A DNA stretch of 64,000 nt from positions 4,238,501 through 4,302,500 of the forward strand of contig NC_056417.1 of NCBI RefSeq assembly GCF_905147365.1. Direction: 5' to 3'. Positions within the stretch are counted from its first letter, which is position 1. Every line of letters starts with the position of its first letter. A program made the position numbers and the translations under genes. This DNA comes from Aricia agestis. Its lineage: Eukaryota; Arthropoda; Insecta; Lepidoptera; Lycaenidae. Positions 23,955 through 38,223 of this stretch are shown piece by piece. The notes under the pieces were generated by a model, which saw only the letters and a list, made by a program, of their open reading frames with translations, did not search any database and was not told where the DNA came from.

Positions 23955-24181
23955 TCCATACTAATCCATACTGATATTATAAATGTGAAAGTGTGTCTGT
24001 CTGTCTGTCCGTCTGTCTGTCTGTCTGTTACCTCTTCACGCTAAAACCGCTGAACCGATTTTGCTGAAATTTGGCATGGAAATACTTGAAGTCTCGGGAA
24101 AGGACATAGGATACTTTTTATCTCGGAAAAATGAATGATGTGTAAACAAAGGGCGCAACGGAATTGCGGGCGTCATCAAGT
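23955..24181. mobile_element. LINE 3'-end fragment family B
   Basis: Contains a (GTCT)n microsatellite at 23995-24030, then AAACCGCTGAACCGATTTTG and a GGACATAGGATACTTTTTAT block; ends GCGTCATCAAGTAG. Confidence 0.7.
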
Positions 24182-24232
24182 AGGTATAATATACAATTTG
24201 CTTTAGAGATTTTCAGATAGATAAATATGTAT

Positions 24233-24521
24233 GACGACCTCTGTGGCTCAGTTGGTGGGCTGTTGGTAGCTCAAGCCGGGGGTCGCGGGTTCGAATCCCG
24301 CCGAGGGAACAAAAAGTTTTCAAAGTTCCTGGGTCATGAATGTGTATTAAATATGTGTATCATATAATAAAAATCTTAAATATATTATGTATAGTATAAC
24401 AGTATTAAATATATTTCCGTTGTCTGGTACCCGTAACACCATTAGTCCTTCAGGTACTTCGCACGGGGCCAGACTGACGTGGTGTGAAGCGTCCATAGAT
24501 ATTATTATATTATTATTATGT
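24233..24521 (+). mobile_element. tRNA-derived SINE (SINE1), copy 1
   Basis: The head GACGACCTCTGTGGCTCAG carries an A-box-like TGGCTCAGTTGG and, 45 bp on, a perfect B box GGTTCGAATCC, both RNA polymerase III elements. The AT-rich body includes CCGTTGTCTGGTACCCGTAA and GACTGACGTGGTGTGAAG, and the tail is ATTATTATT. Also at 40542 (+), 41380-42008 (-), 49480 (-) and a truncated piece at 47081 (+). Confidence 0.85.
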
Positions 24522-24524
24522 AGG

Positions 24525-24937
24525 CGCATGACCTTTTTCATTTTTAAAATAAAAATAAAAAAATATGAAATTTCTCTTTATTCGCGACGTCTCCTTACGT
24601 TAACGTCGATGTAAGTTAGCTCATATAATTGCACAGGAGTGAATTCCCAATGCATTATTTATGTTCCTGTTCCCCACTCCATCACGACGGGTAAGCAGGA
24701 TCTCGGGGGGATTCTGTTTTTGTTCGGTTTTCTAAAGCTACACTGTGTTTTCCTTTAATCGGTATTACTAACAGCCGCACTTAGGGAGGTTTATTTATAA
24801 CTTAACTTTAATTAAATTAATATGACAGAAAATACATCGAGGATTTTAAATTCTTCTTTTTTTTTCTTATTATGGCACTTCGGCTATTTAATTATGGCCA
24901 GTGTCGAGTATATTATGGCGAAAAAACAATATTCGTA
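24525..24937. other. No recognised feature
   Basis: Unassigned sequence between SINE1 and SINE family S copy 5. Confidence 0.4.
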
Positions 24938-25255
24938 TTTTTTTATGAAATAAGGGGGCAAACGAGCAAACGGGTCACCTGATGGAAAGCAACTTCCGTA
25001 GCCCATGGACACTCGCAGCATCAGAAGAGCTGCAGGTGCGTTGTCGACCTTTTAAGAGGGAATAGGGTAATAGGGGAGGGTAGGGATGGGAAGGGAAGGG
25101 AATAGGGGAGGATAGGAAAGGGAATTGGGCCTCCGGTAAACTCACTCACTCGGCGAAACATAGCGCAAGCGCTGTTTCACACCGGTTTTCTGTGAGAACG
25201 TGGTATTTCTCCGGTCGAGCCGGGCCATTCGTGCCGATGCATGGTTCTCCCACGT
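24938..25255 (-). mobile_element. SINE family S, copy 5
   Basis: Full length with a short tail (TTTTTTTATGAAATAAGG) and head ending TGGTTCTCCCACGT. Confidence 0.85.
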
Positions 25256-25394
25256 TTAAAGTTTAATGCTTTCCAGTCGCATAATAAAAACATTATTTTC
25301 AATCGATCTCAGTTTTTAGAGTTATTGTTATTCTTAACTATTTTACACATCTTTTTCTTCCAACTGAGAACCAATCACAATACTACCTATTTAC

Positions 25395-25655
25395 TTAATG
25401 ACATACTCTTTTACCCGACTGTAGATGTATTTTTCTACTTCTAATGAAATAAGTGCTTCGGCGATGAGATTGCTTTAATATATCGAGTTTTCGAGAGTTT
25501 TGGAGATAACTATATCGTCTTGATAGATTGCTGGCACGGCTAAAATGATTCACGCAACATTTGACCTTACACCTAACACAATATGAGTCATTTTCGATGC
25601 TATATATACTTGATATATTTTCGAATTCATCAGTCGCTCGCTGATCGCCCATCAA
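25395..25655 (-). other. 86-codon open frame of unknown status
   Basis: Starts MMGDQRATDEFENISS and contains CVRCKVKCC, a Cys cluster that hints at metal binding but does not fit a zinc-finger spacing that I know. Codons run open upstream of the Met to about 25677. No neighbour supports it as a gene; it might be an exon or transposase relic. Confidence 0.2.
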
Positions 25656-25745
25656 AAAGTCTTCAACTGAGTATGTGGTATGAGTTGCAAGAATTTCGTA
25701 ACTGTGTCAGCTTACCTTGATATTCAATATTTCATAGCCGCAGTA

Positions 25746-26055
25746 TGTAATCTATATATTAATACGCGAGCGAAAAACTTTGGATCCCTTTTGACGAAAA
25801 ATGCGGAAAGGTATAGAGCTAATATAGCTCCATGGGTAGCGGTGATTGCAATTTTGCACAGTTATAGTTTATAATTATGGTGAAGGAGTGCATCGAGCTT
25901 AATATTATTTTGAAATTATGCTTTTATCATACATTTTTTAAATAAATAAAACATTACACACACTACAACACACACTAGGAGATTTTTATTGACAAGCCTA
26001 TACACACGAATTGTACTCTTTTATTTATGATTGTAGTCTGTTTAGTTGTCAAATT
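25746..26055. mobile_element. Repeat family 2, copy 2
   Basis: Begins TCTATATATTAATACGCGAG then CCCTTTTGACGAAAAATGCG. It is the reverse-orientation partner of 7455-7741. Confidence 0.6.
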
Positions 26056-26196
26056 ATGTTATACGGCCCGTCTGTCATCATTTGACTTTATTATTTTAAT
26101 GTCTAAAAAATAATAAGAATATCAATAGAAAAGCGAGCAAAAATTTTTACTTGAGGTCAAATTTCGACCATTGGGCGATCACTAGTCAATTAATAA

Positions 26197-26498
26197 GTTA
26201 CACCCATAAAGTTAATATACCTAGCGGAATAGAGAAACAAAGGCCTGAGCAAGAGAGATGTCACTATCAGTAACACTGCGTGGTAAAAAGAGACGTGTGA
26301 CAGCAGCACACTTTTTTTGACGTCCAGTCGGCACGTGCCGCACGTTGACAATTTAATCTTATAGAATTCATGTTCCATGCTTGTGTAAGTGTATACGTAC
26401 ACATATTTTTACACACAGATGAAACCAATTTCGGTTTCGTTTGACAGCTCGAGATTGTTGCTCTATTCCGCTAGGTATATTATCTTTATGGTTACACC
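26197..26498. mobile_element. MITE family 1, copy 2 (8-bp TSD)
   Basis: Element 26205-26490 (286 bp), flanked by GTTACACC at 26197-26204 and 26491-26498. Inverted relative to copy 1 internally: the AACAAAGGCCTGAGCAAG end is on the left. Confidence 0.92.
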
Positions 26499-26690
26499 TG
26501 TTTTCAACACTTTTCTATTAATTTATTCATAATATTTATTAAGTATGAGAAACTACAAGATACGTAAATTTGTTTGAAAATATGAGCGAATCATGCCATC
26601 TTTATAAGGCTATTTCTTGAACCGTGTATAACATACTATCAACACACTTAATGTTTCATCTTTAAGCAAAGTTTTGAGTATGTTGGAACG

Positions 26691-26996
26691 GAGTTCCTTA
26701 TATTATATCACGCGTTCGGCGTAAAGGGGGCTAGACAGAACGATATTTGACCTTCAATTGACCTCGACACTTTTTTATTAGTACCTGCATGGTAGGAGCA
26801 GAGGGCGTTGATAGTATTCTTGTGCGTCAACTAGATGTCGTTTTTTGAGAATAAACAGCGACCCGTTGTTAGTATTCCTGGGCGTTAATAGATGGCGTTT
26901 TTTAAATATTTTATTTTATTTATATATACATACAGGTTCTTTGACAATAAGAAATAACTTCGTTCCCGAATGGTGTTCCTTGACACCTCTGAAGTT
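26691..26996. mobile_element. MITE family D, copy 2
   Basis: Reverse orientation: GGAACGGAGTTCCTTA at the left, GAAATAACTTCGTTCC and TTGACACCTCTGAAG at the right. Internal AACTAGATGTCG and GTTAGTATTCCTGGGCG blocks retained. Confidence 0.75.
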
Positions 26997-26999
26997 TTT

Positions 27000-27412
27000 G
27001 TTTATAACATTTTAGTTCTTCTTCTTTTGCCATTCCGATTTAAAGCCAGATTTGCACAAGCGCAAGAAAATGTCAATTAATCAACAAGTATTTAAATGTC
27101 ATGTTTTTTTTTTCATTTATGTGAGGAATATTTATTAGCCTCGCATTAATTAGCGTGTCATGTTTAATCAAAATGTGTACAGGTGCCCACGGACGTAAAA
27201 AAAATCCGTGCAGGTGCCTTACTCCCGAAACTGATATCAACTTGATACGAGTCAGATTTCGATTTCGTTTTTGATGTCATTGTAACGTGTAGGAATTCCG
27301 GAACAAAATCGTACCAAAATCGAGATGTTGACATGGCGTCTTGTCAACGTCGTTATGGCAACGATGTATTGTTATTTAAAATTATTAGAAGCTGGTTACG
27401 AAAAATATGAAA
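27000..27412. other. No gene; possible end of a larger inverted repeat family
   Basis: 27217-27238 (GCCTTACTCCCGAAACTGAT) is the near reverse complement of 35674-35696 (ATATCACTTTCGGGAGTAAG), so the two places probably carry ends of one DNA-transposon family. The remainder is unassigned. Confidence 0.45.
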
Positions 27413-27775
27413 TACTAGCTGTTGCCCGCGACTTTGTGCGCGTCAACATAGTATAATAACAAAGATGGATAGTCCGCTAACAAATATGAAAAAAGTAAAA
27501 TATAACCTCCTCCTTTTTGGAAGTCGGTTAAAAAGTAGCCTAAGTTACACCTTACTACATCAGCTATCTACCAAAAAAAGTCCCGGCAAAATAGCTCCAG
27601 CCGTTTCAGAGATTAGCCGGAACAAACAGACAGACAGACAGACATACAGAAAAAAACCGTAAAAAATGTTGTTTTGGTGTATGTACCTACATACATTCAT
27701 ATGCATGTAATAAAAACGGTTCTTTCAATATTACAAACATACACTCCAATTTTATTTATATGTATAGAGGTATAG
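27413..27775. mobile_element. LINE 3'-end fragment, TAGCTGTTGCCCGCG family, copy 2
   Basis: Very similar to 8602-8970, including GCTCCAGCCGTTTCAGAG and a longer ACAGACAGACAGACAG run. Confidence 0.65.
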
Positions 27776-28007
27776 AAGATGTTACATAGATTATAATGTA
27801 ATGTTTGTGTTTTTTCGTCATACCATAAAAATACATTTCTTTAGAAACTTTAGATGGATGTGCCCATTTTCTACTTTAGTGGGTTTAAAATGGTTATTTT
27901 CGTTAAGGAACATCTTGACATTAAACAAAATTGCCGACATCAAAAGTTTGTTTTTATTTGGAAAATAATCAAAATAATGGTCCGTCCAACGCACCTTACT
28001 TATTTAT

Positions 28008-28190
28008 ACGTGGGAGAGCCATGCTTCGGCACAAATGGGCCGGCTCGACCGGAGAAATACCACGTTCTCACAGAAAACCGGCGTGAAACAGCGCCGGAGG
28101 CCCAATTCCCTTCCCTATCCTCCCCTATTCCCTTCCCTTCTCATCCCCACCCTCCCCTATTACCCTATTCCCTCTTAAAAGGTCGGCAAC
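28008..28190 (+). mobile_element. SINE family S, copy 6 (truncated, internal deletion)
   Basis: Head intact (ACGTGGGAGAGCCATGCTTC), about 35 bp lost after CAGCGCC, then cut at AGGTCGGCAAC, where unrelated coding-like sequence begins. It has no tail. Confidence 0.8.
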
Positions 28191-29121
<931 letters not shown>

Positions 29122-29130
<9 letters not shown>

Positions 29131-32100
29131 GTCTCCCCCTCGTGCGCAAGCACCGAAACGTTTTATTCCTGGCTGCTTACGAGAATCAGACGAGATATAG
29201 CGAAGGATGCTGCGTAGTCCAATTATGTGGTAGCGCTGTCGGAGCTCGTTCATCACGGTTTGGTGATTGCCGTGGTTAAATACTGCGTGCGTGTGATGCA
29301 CTAACAGTCGGGTAAATTCTTCCTTCGCATGTAGGACAGGCAGATTATATTCTTCCTTAACTCTGCTATCGAGGTATAATATCCCGCTGCGGTCGAGTTT
29401 CACAGCAAGTTTGTGAAAGGGGGACCTCTTCAGAGGTCGTTGCCCAGCCTTTATCGTCTTTATATCGTCCGCGAACGAGATGTTCTGACTCCTCTTGATA
29501 AGCAGTAATTCTGCTAGTCTGATGTGATCAGGAGAGATTTCCGTATTTACTTTTCTCTTGAGCAATTTGGCTTTAAATGCCTCAGCCGAGAGCAAGACGG
29601 TGGCAGCAGCGCGTACCAGGCGCTTATACTTTGAAAACCTTTCAACTTTAGGCAAGTAATCGTTATTTACATGGTCTACACAGACGTGAACCTGCTTAAT
29701 TATTCTCTCCTCCCCTGAAGGGGGTAAGGGAGCCGCGGTCCGCTTTTCGCACGGCCATGTCGCGGGGTCGTCTAAAATAAAGCTAGGTCCTGTAAACCAT
29801 CTGTGTGTCGAACTAAAATTCACCGGAATGCCCTTGGTAGCGTCGTCCGCGACGTTGTCGGCGCTCGGCACCCATCGCCAGTCGGCCGGGGTCGTTGTAC
29901 TTTCGATCTCGGCTAGCCGGTGCGCGACAAACGACTTGAAAGTACGCGGATCGGACCTAATCCAAGCTAATACCGTTTTTGAATCCGACCAGTAATACGA
30001 CTTTGTAATTTTGTAGTCAGATTCCCGTTTTACTGACTCTGCTAAGCGGGAACCAAGAACCGCGGCTTGCAACTCTAATCGCGGTATCGAAATTGGTTTC
30101 AACGGCGCTACTTTCGCCTTTCCCGTAACTAATCTAGCCGTCTTTGTGTTATTATTCATGCTAACGAAATAAACTGCGGCCGAATAAACTTTTTCGCTAG
30201 CATCGCAAAATATGTGTAACTCCCCCTCGCCAGAGGGCGGGGCAGGTACATATCTTTCTATTTCGAAAGTCCTCAGCAAGTTTAAATTATTAATAAACGA
30301 CATCCACGTAATGTGGTGTTCCTTAGTTATAGGATCGTCCCAACCTACGCCACTACGCCATATTTCCTGAATGAGGCACTTACCTACCATAGTTACCGGC
30401 GAAACTAATCCTAACGGGTCGAAAACCGACATGACGGCGCTAGTGACTTGCCTCTTGGTGGGTAAAATTTCCCCTGAAATTACATTAGATGGCGTGTTTC
30501 TGAGATTCACGTTAAATCCTAGAGTGTCGCGAGCGTGGTTCCAAATGAGACCTAAAGTCCTCTCTGTATCGCTTTTTCCTAAAGTCGTCGCGCCGCTAAT
30601 TCGCTTATCGGAAACGTCTTTTATTACTTCGGGCACATTCGACGCCCAACCGCGTAACTCGAACGAAGCGCCTAAGTTAATCCTATACATGGCATTGACC
30701 GCTTGCCTGGCTTCGTCCGCGTCGTCGAATGAGTCCAAGTAATCGTCCATATAAAAGTTCCGTTCCGCAGCTTTAGCTACCTTCGGGTACTCTGAACTAA
30801 AGTTTTGCGCGTTTTTATTTTTAACATGAATGGCCACGCACGGCGATGAGGCTGCCCCAAAAATAAGCGAGGTCATACGGTATTCTCGCGGGGGGATGTT
30901 TCTATCGTCGCCTCGCCACAGAAAACGAAGGCTGTCGCGATCCGATTCAATCACTTTTATTTGTAAGAACATCTCTTTGATGTCCGCTACTACTGCTATT
31001 TTTCCTTCGCGGAACCTAACTAAAACGCCGAAAAGCGACTGCAATAAGTCGGGCCCGGTTAGTAGCGCATCATTCAAGCATTTTCCTCCACATTTAGCCG
31101 CAGCGTCAAAAACCAGTCGCACCTTACCTTTTTGGGGATGAACCACTGAAAAATGAGGTAAGTACCAGGTGCGAGGTGATGTGGCTGGGGTGCTCACTAG
31201 TTCTGCGTAACCCGAACTTAGCAAGTTATTTACTTGTTTCGAATACTCTATTTTTAAGTTTAAGTTTTTATCTAATTTGTTCTCTAGATTGTACAGACGG
31301 CTTAGAGCTTGTTTCTTATTGTCCGGCATTACTTCATTGTCGGTTTTCCACAATAAGCCTGACTCATACCGATCGCAATCGTTCATTTTATTGCAAGTTC
31401 TATTTAAAACAGTTAACGCGCGCTCGTCCGGATCCGCTTTAGGTTTACGCGGCTCTATACCTAACGATTCTATGCTAAAATAATTCCTTATCAATTCTAA
31501 CGCGGGATCCTCGGACTGCGACGTTCTTACGTGACTTATGAACTGAATATTATTTAAATTACGCGAGCTTGCGTCCTGCCCGTGCAGGACCCATCCTAAT
31601 TTAGTTAACGACGCCACTGGCTGGCCCTTATTTCCGATACGTAATTGTCGAGACGTAATTAAGTGCCAGTTATCTTGGCCGATAAGTATCGTAGGTTTAG
31701 CCTGCTCGTAACACAGTTCGTCTTCTAATTCCGCTAGGTGGCTGCACTGTCTAACTAGGTCCTTGCTTACGGACTGCGGCGTAAGGTTCAAATTACTAAT
31801 CGTGCTTGCGTTCATTTTTTCTAGATTTCGACTACACGCGCCGCGGATTGTTAGCGATATGTTGCACGATTCGGGGTCGTCAATTTGGTTACCGCCTACC
31901 CCTTCCAACTTAAGTAGCTGGCTGCGACCCCTGGGTGCTACACTGTCCGCTACCGTACGCTCAACTAGGGTCAATGTAGAGCCCTCGTCCAGCAAGGCGT
32001 ATGTAGCGGTGGTGCCCACTGGGCCACTTATCTCAACCGGCACTACTTTGAGGTAGGTGTTTGACGCACGAACGTGATTTATTGAGCTAACATTGCCGCT

Positions 32101-33735
32101 TGCGGGCGGCGCTGCACTGCCGCTGCCGTGTAATAGCTTATTATGAGACGCTTCGCAACCGTTTATGCCGCACGGAATATATTTACATCTGAAAGTTCGC
32201 CCGTGCGAGTTATTTAGACATCTAAAGCAAAGTTTACTATTTTTAGCTGCGTCCCATCTTTCCGATACGCTAAGTTTAATAAAATCTGCACAATTAATAG
32301 TCGTATGGGAGCCTGAACATACGGGACAATTATTTCTATTGGACGAGTTTGACGGCGCTTCCGTCGCGGAGCGTGGCGCCTCTGTCGCGGGGCGCGGCGT
32401 GCGATGCTTCGGCCTGAATGGTTCGGCCTTTTTAGCTGAGGGTTTGAACGCGGCTGCTACGGTATTACGCGGCTCGTACGTGACTTCGCAATCTGATCTA
32501 TCACAGGAACTATCGCTATCATATCGCGTCGATCTATGAGTCCGTGTGCGAGTCGTGTTTACCGCGCGAGGTTTCATCTTGCCTCTCCTTTCCTCCCTAG
32601 CTGTTTCGTACGCGAACATCGCGCCGCACTGATCCGCCATAATATTTAAAAATCTAGCCATTAATTCGAGCTCCGGTGCTCCGGGTCGTTCAGATTTGAA
32701 CTCGTACCACTTATATTTTAAAATAATATTTAACTTGTCGACTATTCGACCCACTAACTCGGGAGAATACAAATATTGTGGCTGGTTAAGTGACTTTATG
32801 GCCGCTACCGTGTTTGATATTTTACTCGCGAAACTACTAACATTGCGCCCGTCTTCCGTCATACGGGGTAAACGTTTTATGTTTTCGATTTCGGAGAGAA
32901 TAAGTAGTTCTGGCCTGCCGTATCGCCGTTCTAGCGTATCTATTATTTCGTACGGGTCCGATACTGTGTATAGCAAAGCTCTAACTGTTTCGCGGGCCGC
33001 GCCCCTTAATGATTTTCTTAACCTAGCTACATTTTGAATGTCCGAGAACATATCCGCGGTGTCATTAAAAACGGATTTAAACGCCATCCACTCCGTAATT
33101 GTTCCGTCGAAGTGGGGCAACTCATGAATGAATTTAGGCGTCGCTTCCGACCTACTCGAATTGACCGCTTGAACTATCGCGTTGGCTAGCAATGTCATGT
33201 CGCTAAGCGACGTGTTACCGGCGCGCGGTTCGATGTTTTCAGTCGGACGCGGGTCTCGTCCCGGGTTTTGAGCGCTTGTTGACGGCCTAACACATTGCTC
33301 CGAGATCCAGCCTTCAACTCGGGTTTTATTCGATCTGGGTGGCTGGTCCGCGTCGGTGGATTCTCCTAGCTCTATCCTAGCTATTTCCAGCCGACTCATG
33401 GCAGCTGCGGACGCCGCCCTAGCCCGTGCTAGTTCGGAGTTGTGATACTCTAATTCGGCCTGCAACGCGGATAATTTGCTGCTTGCTCTGTCCCCGGGGA
33501 CGTTAACTATAGTGCCCGGCGCACTTCCTACATTTTCGACTACGTTGTCGATTTGTGCGGGTACTGAATTTAGTTTGGCCCTAGCGTCGGTACGCGTGCT
33601 GCTCTCCGTCGTGTCTTCAACGCCGGTGCCTCTGCTCCATGTGTTGGTCTCGTGGGTCGTGGTCTGCCCTGACGATGGCGTCTCTTCCCGCGAGGGCGTG
33701 GACTTGCCCGAGCGCAACACACGCGCGTTCTCCAT
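29122..33735 (-). CDS. BEL/Pao Gag-Pol polyprotein, truncated in integrase
   Basis: 1,537 residues, uninterrupted. Residues 85-125: Leu/Ala coiled coil. About 200-345: DUF1759-like Gag (ELPHFDGTITEWMAFK). 470-532: Cys/His-rich knuckles (CPVCSGSHTTINC, CFRCLNNSH). 560-700: DUF1758-type aspartic protease, active site LLDEGST (Asp583). 855-1005: reverse transcriptase with VFDAAAK and YMDDYLDS (995-1002). 1090-1290: RNase H with Asp1178 (FCDAS), Glu1221 (LELQAA) and Asp1251 (WSDS). 1468-1512: integrase zinc-binding start with His1487 and His1491 (NHGNH). The paired Cys, the DDE core and the C-terminal domain are absent; the frame passes through the polypurine tract and stops in the LTR. The family is usually a few hundred residues longer. 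The start is the first Met; the leader upstream is non-coding. Confidence 0.95.
29131..29142 (-). promoter_or_regulatory. Polypurine tract
   Basis: ACGAGGGGGAGAC on the minus strand, directly before the 3' LTR. It primes plus-strand DNA synthesis. It overlaps the last codons of the truncated frame (ARGGD). Confidence 0.8.
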
Positions 33736-34388
33736 TGCGCACGAGGGGCCCTAACCTTAAAACTAACACTTTTCACTTTCACTTCACTTAATGTCTTTAC
33801 CTATACGTAACGCGACCTACCAAGCCTACTACTAACAGCCCGGTCAGCTTGCTACCGCGGTGACGCCGAACCGGGAATAGGAATGCAGGGAATAGGAAGG
33901 TAGGAACCTCCCGGTAGAGGGCGCGGGCGCTCACGGGTGCATCAGAGTGCGGGAGGAATGTCCGCACCCTTCGTTGCGTGCCAACTTGTGGCCCCAGAGC
34001 GTTACCGTACCGTGCCGGCGGGGTCTGACTGTTCACCTGGGTAGGTGTGTGGAGGCGTCAGGTCGTCCACAATGCTTCCGTGCGCTCTGCAGGGGCCGTT
34101 TAACACCGCTAGGTGGCCACGCACGTTAATGAGGATTGCTTCCAAGTAATTGGTAGAGGTAAGCAAAGCCAACCACCAACACTCGCGCGTACTTGTTTCT
34201 TTCTTCTTTCTTCAGAAGGTAGACGCTGGCCTTGGCTGCAGGGGCTTCGTCTCTTCTCCTGTGTTTTCTCTCTTCAATCTTCTCTCTTCTCCGGGACTGG
34301 GCTGCCGTCTTCAGGGCGAGCTTCTCTCTTCTCCAGGGCTGGCTGCAATCTTCAGGGCGAGCTTCTTTCTTCACGAGCTGACGCAGTG
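33736..34388 (-). other. BEL/Pao 5' leader
   Basis: About 650 bp of GC-richer untranslated leader between the primer site and the Gag start. It has repeats of a GAGCTTCTCTCTTCTCC-type block on the plus strand at 34250-34380. Open frames here are on the opposite strand or lack any known domain. Confidence 0.7.
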
Positions 34389-34408
34389 ATCCGGCTTCTG
34401 AAGGACCA
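34389..34408 (-). promoter_or_regulatory. tRNA primer-binding site, probably tRNA-Tyr
   Basis: Two bases after the 5' LTR, the minus strand reads TGGTCCTTC then AGAAGCCGGAT. The first nine bases complement the 3' end of insect tRNA-Tyr as I recall it (GAAGGACCA); the rest fits with a small insertion. Confidence 0.6.
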
Positions 34409-34410
34409 GT

Positions 34411-35255
<845 letters not shown>

Positions 35256-36834
35256 TGTTAAAATAATAATGAATTAATATTTATTATCAACAAAAAATTA
35301 AACGACACCATAATAATCGATACCACAGTGACCCTAAAAACGTTTACAATACCTAACTCGGCAACAATCGATCTCAATAGATGTCGATGCCTCTGTTGCT
35401 ACCGTGAAATTTGACGTTTGTACACGATCTGAAAGTCGATTCTCAGACAATTTTGTTTGTCGCGAGCACCTAAGATTTCGATTTGGCGAATGTTTCGATG
35501 CTGATTAGTTCCAAATTGAGCCACATCCCGATCGTGCGCTAGCATAGCTGTCAGGAATAGCAAAATCCATTGAGGTTGATTAGTTTCAAACCGATCCGCA
35601 GTACGATCGTGCGCTATTTTAGATGTCTAAAGCATGTCTAAAGTGTCAAAAACCGTTGAAATCGAAATTCGAAATCGATATCACTTTCGGGAGTAAGGCC
35701 CCAGAAGCGTATGCCTAATTGTGCTAGTTATGGTAATAATTTTGATTTAGCAGTTTAGGCTGTGGATTAGCATATAGGCTACTTTTTATCCCGAAAAAGT
35801 ATATTGCATACTGATATCTTCAAAAATAATCATAATTATAGTATATATCCGTTTTTCCTGCTGTCTCAGCAAAAATTAGGTAAACTATGAAATCACTCCT
35901 TATTTTCGTTTCTCAAAAAGCATTAAAACTACAGCTTATTAAAGCTAGATCTTCCTTTATTGTTCTTGGCAGCGGTCCTGGTATGGTAATGATGATCTAA
36001 TAAAAGAGAAATATGCTCTGGCACTTTATTTTTCAACAGCTGGTGCGGGCTTCCGTTTTAAAGCCCGTCTTTGTTCCAGTCTCTTTGAATTTTTGAATAA
36101 AACTTCACATCGTTTATATAGTGTCAGACGTCAGTTCGTATATGTTATCGTCGTATCCCACGGAAGCACTGGCCTTTTCCTAAATAAAAAGTAGCCTTTG
36201 TATAAGAGCTTCAACTACCGCTATGTCAAATTTAATTTAAATCCATTCAGGAATGTTTTCATAAAAAGGAATGAAACTTACTTTATTATTGTAAAGTGAC
36301 TCATACGGCGTTAGTGACATTGTAGCGTGAGTGTAAAACTACTGTCTCTAAAGCATTGACATCAGAAACAGCTCTAAAGTGACACAAAACGGCGGAGTTA
36401 CTTGATTTGTGTAAATACATCCTTCTATTTTTTTATTGCATTCTTAATTTGAATTTTGCTGCCATCTTATAACCCGAGAGCCAGCGACAGTCAGACTTTC
36501 GTCATTTCATAAAATCTGAAAGTTTGTCATTTTTGACCATTCCTTCTCACTTTGAGGTAGTCTGGAGTGGGAAACAACTGTCATGAGTGGCTGGCAGTAG
36601 AAGACGAGATCCTATGGTTATCCTGAAGAAATTAGATCAAACATAGAGCTTTACACTTTATCGCATGTTAGGTAGACCTTCGAAACTGAATATTTCCTAA
36701 CGTTATCGCGACCGCGAAATGCTTCTGACCTCTATAGGGTCATATACAGCGAAACTTCCCGCTTTTATAAAATGACAAAAGTATGGTTGTCGCTTGTTCT
36801 TAAGTTATAATATGGTCTTCATAATTCAGTCCCG
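35256..36834. other. No recognised gene, about 1.6 kb
   Basis: 35330-35700 has repeated CGATCGTGCGCTA words (about 35528 and 35607) and ends with the TTTCGGGAGTAAGGC motif shared with 27217; it may be an old DNA-transposon end. A short family B scrap (CTACTTTTTATCCCGAAAAA) lies at 35780. The remainder is unassigned. Confidence 0.4.
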
Positions 36835-37010
36835 TGGTTTCCTGCACAATCGTTAGGATAATATCAGTTGAAGGCTCAAGTGAATTAAATACCTAATGAG
36901 CTCCGTCTGAAATTAATTTCGCTATAATCATAATAGCTTTGGGCTTACGATTTATGTTTCTTTGGAGTTGGCACGTACAATTTTTAATCTGAGATTAGGC
37001 TTTATTACTT
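36835..37010. repeat. Inverted duplicate, copy 1
   Basis: About 172 bp (GGTTTCCTGCACAATC to TACAATTTTTAATCTGAG), about 95 percent identical to the reverse complement of 51306-51475. No terminal repeats or frame that I can see. Confidence 0.9.
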
Positions 37011-37157
37011 CTGGCAACATTGCGCGTTAAAAGAAAAACAACAGCATTCTGGAAGTGAAAATTATGGAAAAATATCAGGGATAGCCGCATGGTAGAATAT
37101 AATTAAGATAACAATATAACATATATTAATAACATATTTATTATCCACTTGTGGCTA

Positions 37158-37328
37158 TAAAGCTGATAGCACATTTGTCAGCACCGTACGCACCATACGC
37201 GTCAAACGCACCACATAGTACACGAAATGCGGCGCGTACGGTGCGTGGTTTCACATAATTTCATACAACGAATTCCAAAATGCGGCGCGTTCGGCGCGTG
37301 CGTGCCGATAAATGTGCGATCACCTTAA
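37158..37328. mobile_element. PIF/Harbinger-like MITE, CG-rich
   Basis: Element 37161-37325, flanked by TAA on both sides. Ends AGCTGATAGCACATTTGTC and AGGTGATCGCACATTTATC are inverted. The core has several TGCGGCGCGT words. Confidence 0.75.
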
Positions 37329-37849
37329 CAAATGTATTTTTGTCAAAAGATCTAAACCCGAAAATTGTGCGTAATCCTATCTAGTTGTGACCTTCATATT
37401 ATCTGATGAATTTGCTTGACTGCGAGAAAACGGATTTGTATAATATGATTTTTTATGACAGAATTCTCAAAGTCAATAAGGCAGGCGATTTACCGCTTGT
37501 CCCTTAAGGAAACAGCTATTTCATCGCGAGAAATATTACAGATAAAAGTGTCTTTAAACCAATAAAATCAAATTGAGACACCAATTGGGAATACAAGTTT
37601 AAATAACGACAAACAAAGCTAACAGAGACATCAATTTATCCAGCGAGTTACAGCTGCACTCGAAAGCTCCTAATGAGGGCTTTCGAAGCTCGCGAAGAGC
37701 TTACAGTGTCTGTTTATACGGCAATCGATGAACTAGTGATGCATTAGTAATTTGAAGCTTTGATTTAAGTTCGTTTAAGCGTGTTTGCCCAAATGCTTGT
37801 AAAATATTATATATTAAAAAAAAACCGCATCAAAATCCGTTGCGTAGTT

Positions 37850-38115
37850 CTATAGATCAGCGGTCCGCAACCCTGGGGTCGCGACCCCATGTGGGGTCGC
37901 CAAATAAAATCAACAAAGTCCTGTAATTTCATTTTAAATCCAAAATAAATAGACTCTTCAATATAAATAATTTACGAAATAAAAACAACTAACTTCGTTA
38001 CCTGAACCAACCTTTCCATTTGTTAACAAAATATTTTTTTTCCGGGGTCGCTCATAACTCTTTTTTTAATTTTTGGGTTGCAATATCAAAAAGGTTGCGG
38101 ACCGCTGCTATAGAT
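37850..38115. mobile_element. hAT MITE, SPIN-like termini
   Basis: Element 37858-38107 (250 bp), flanked by CTATAGAT at 37850-37857 and 38108-38115. Ends CAGCGGTCCGCAACCC and GGTTGCGGACCGCTG are inverted, and GGGTCGCGACCCC follows the left end. CAG termini and an 8-bp duplication define hAT; the CAGCGGT...GGGTCGCGACCCC layout recalls SPIN-type elements. No transposase. Confidence 0.9.
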
Positions 38116-38223
38116 TAAAGGGAACAAAGGGATATGAGGGAAAAAAGCGATTTTGTTTCATACTATGTAGTGGTTATGCAATTTTAATGAATACTTATTT
38201 CTAGTGTCTCACTCTAAAACTAT

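Noticed and set aside
30371..33754. Several plus-strand frames of 68-124 codons
   Set aside because: They are antisense to the BEL/Pao gag-pol frame and have no domain of their own.
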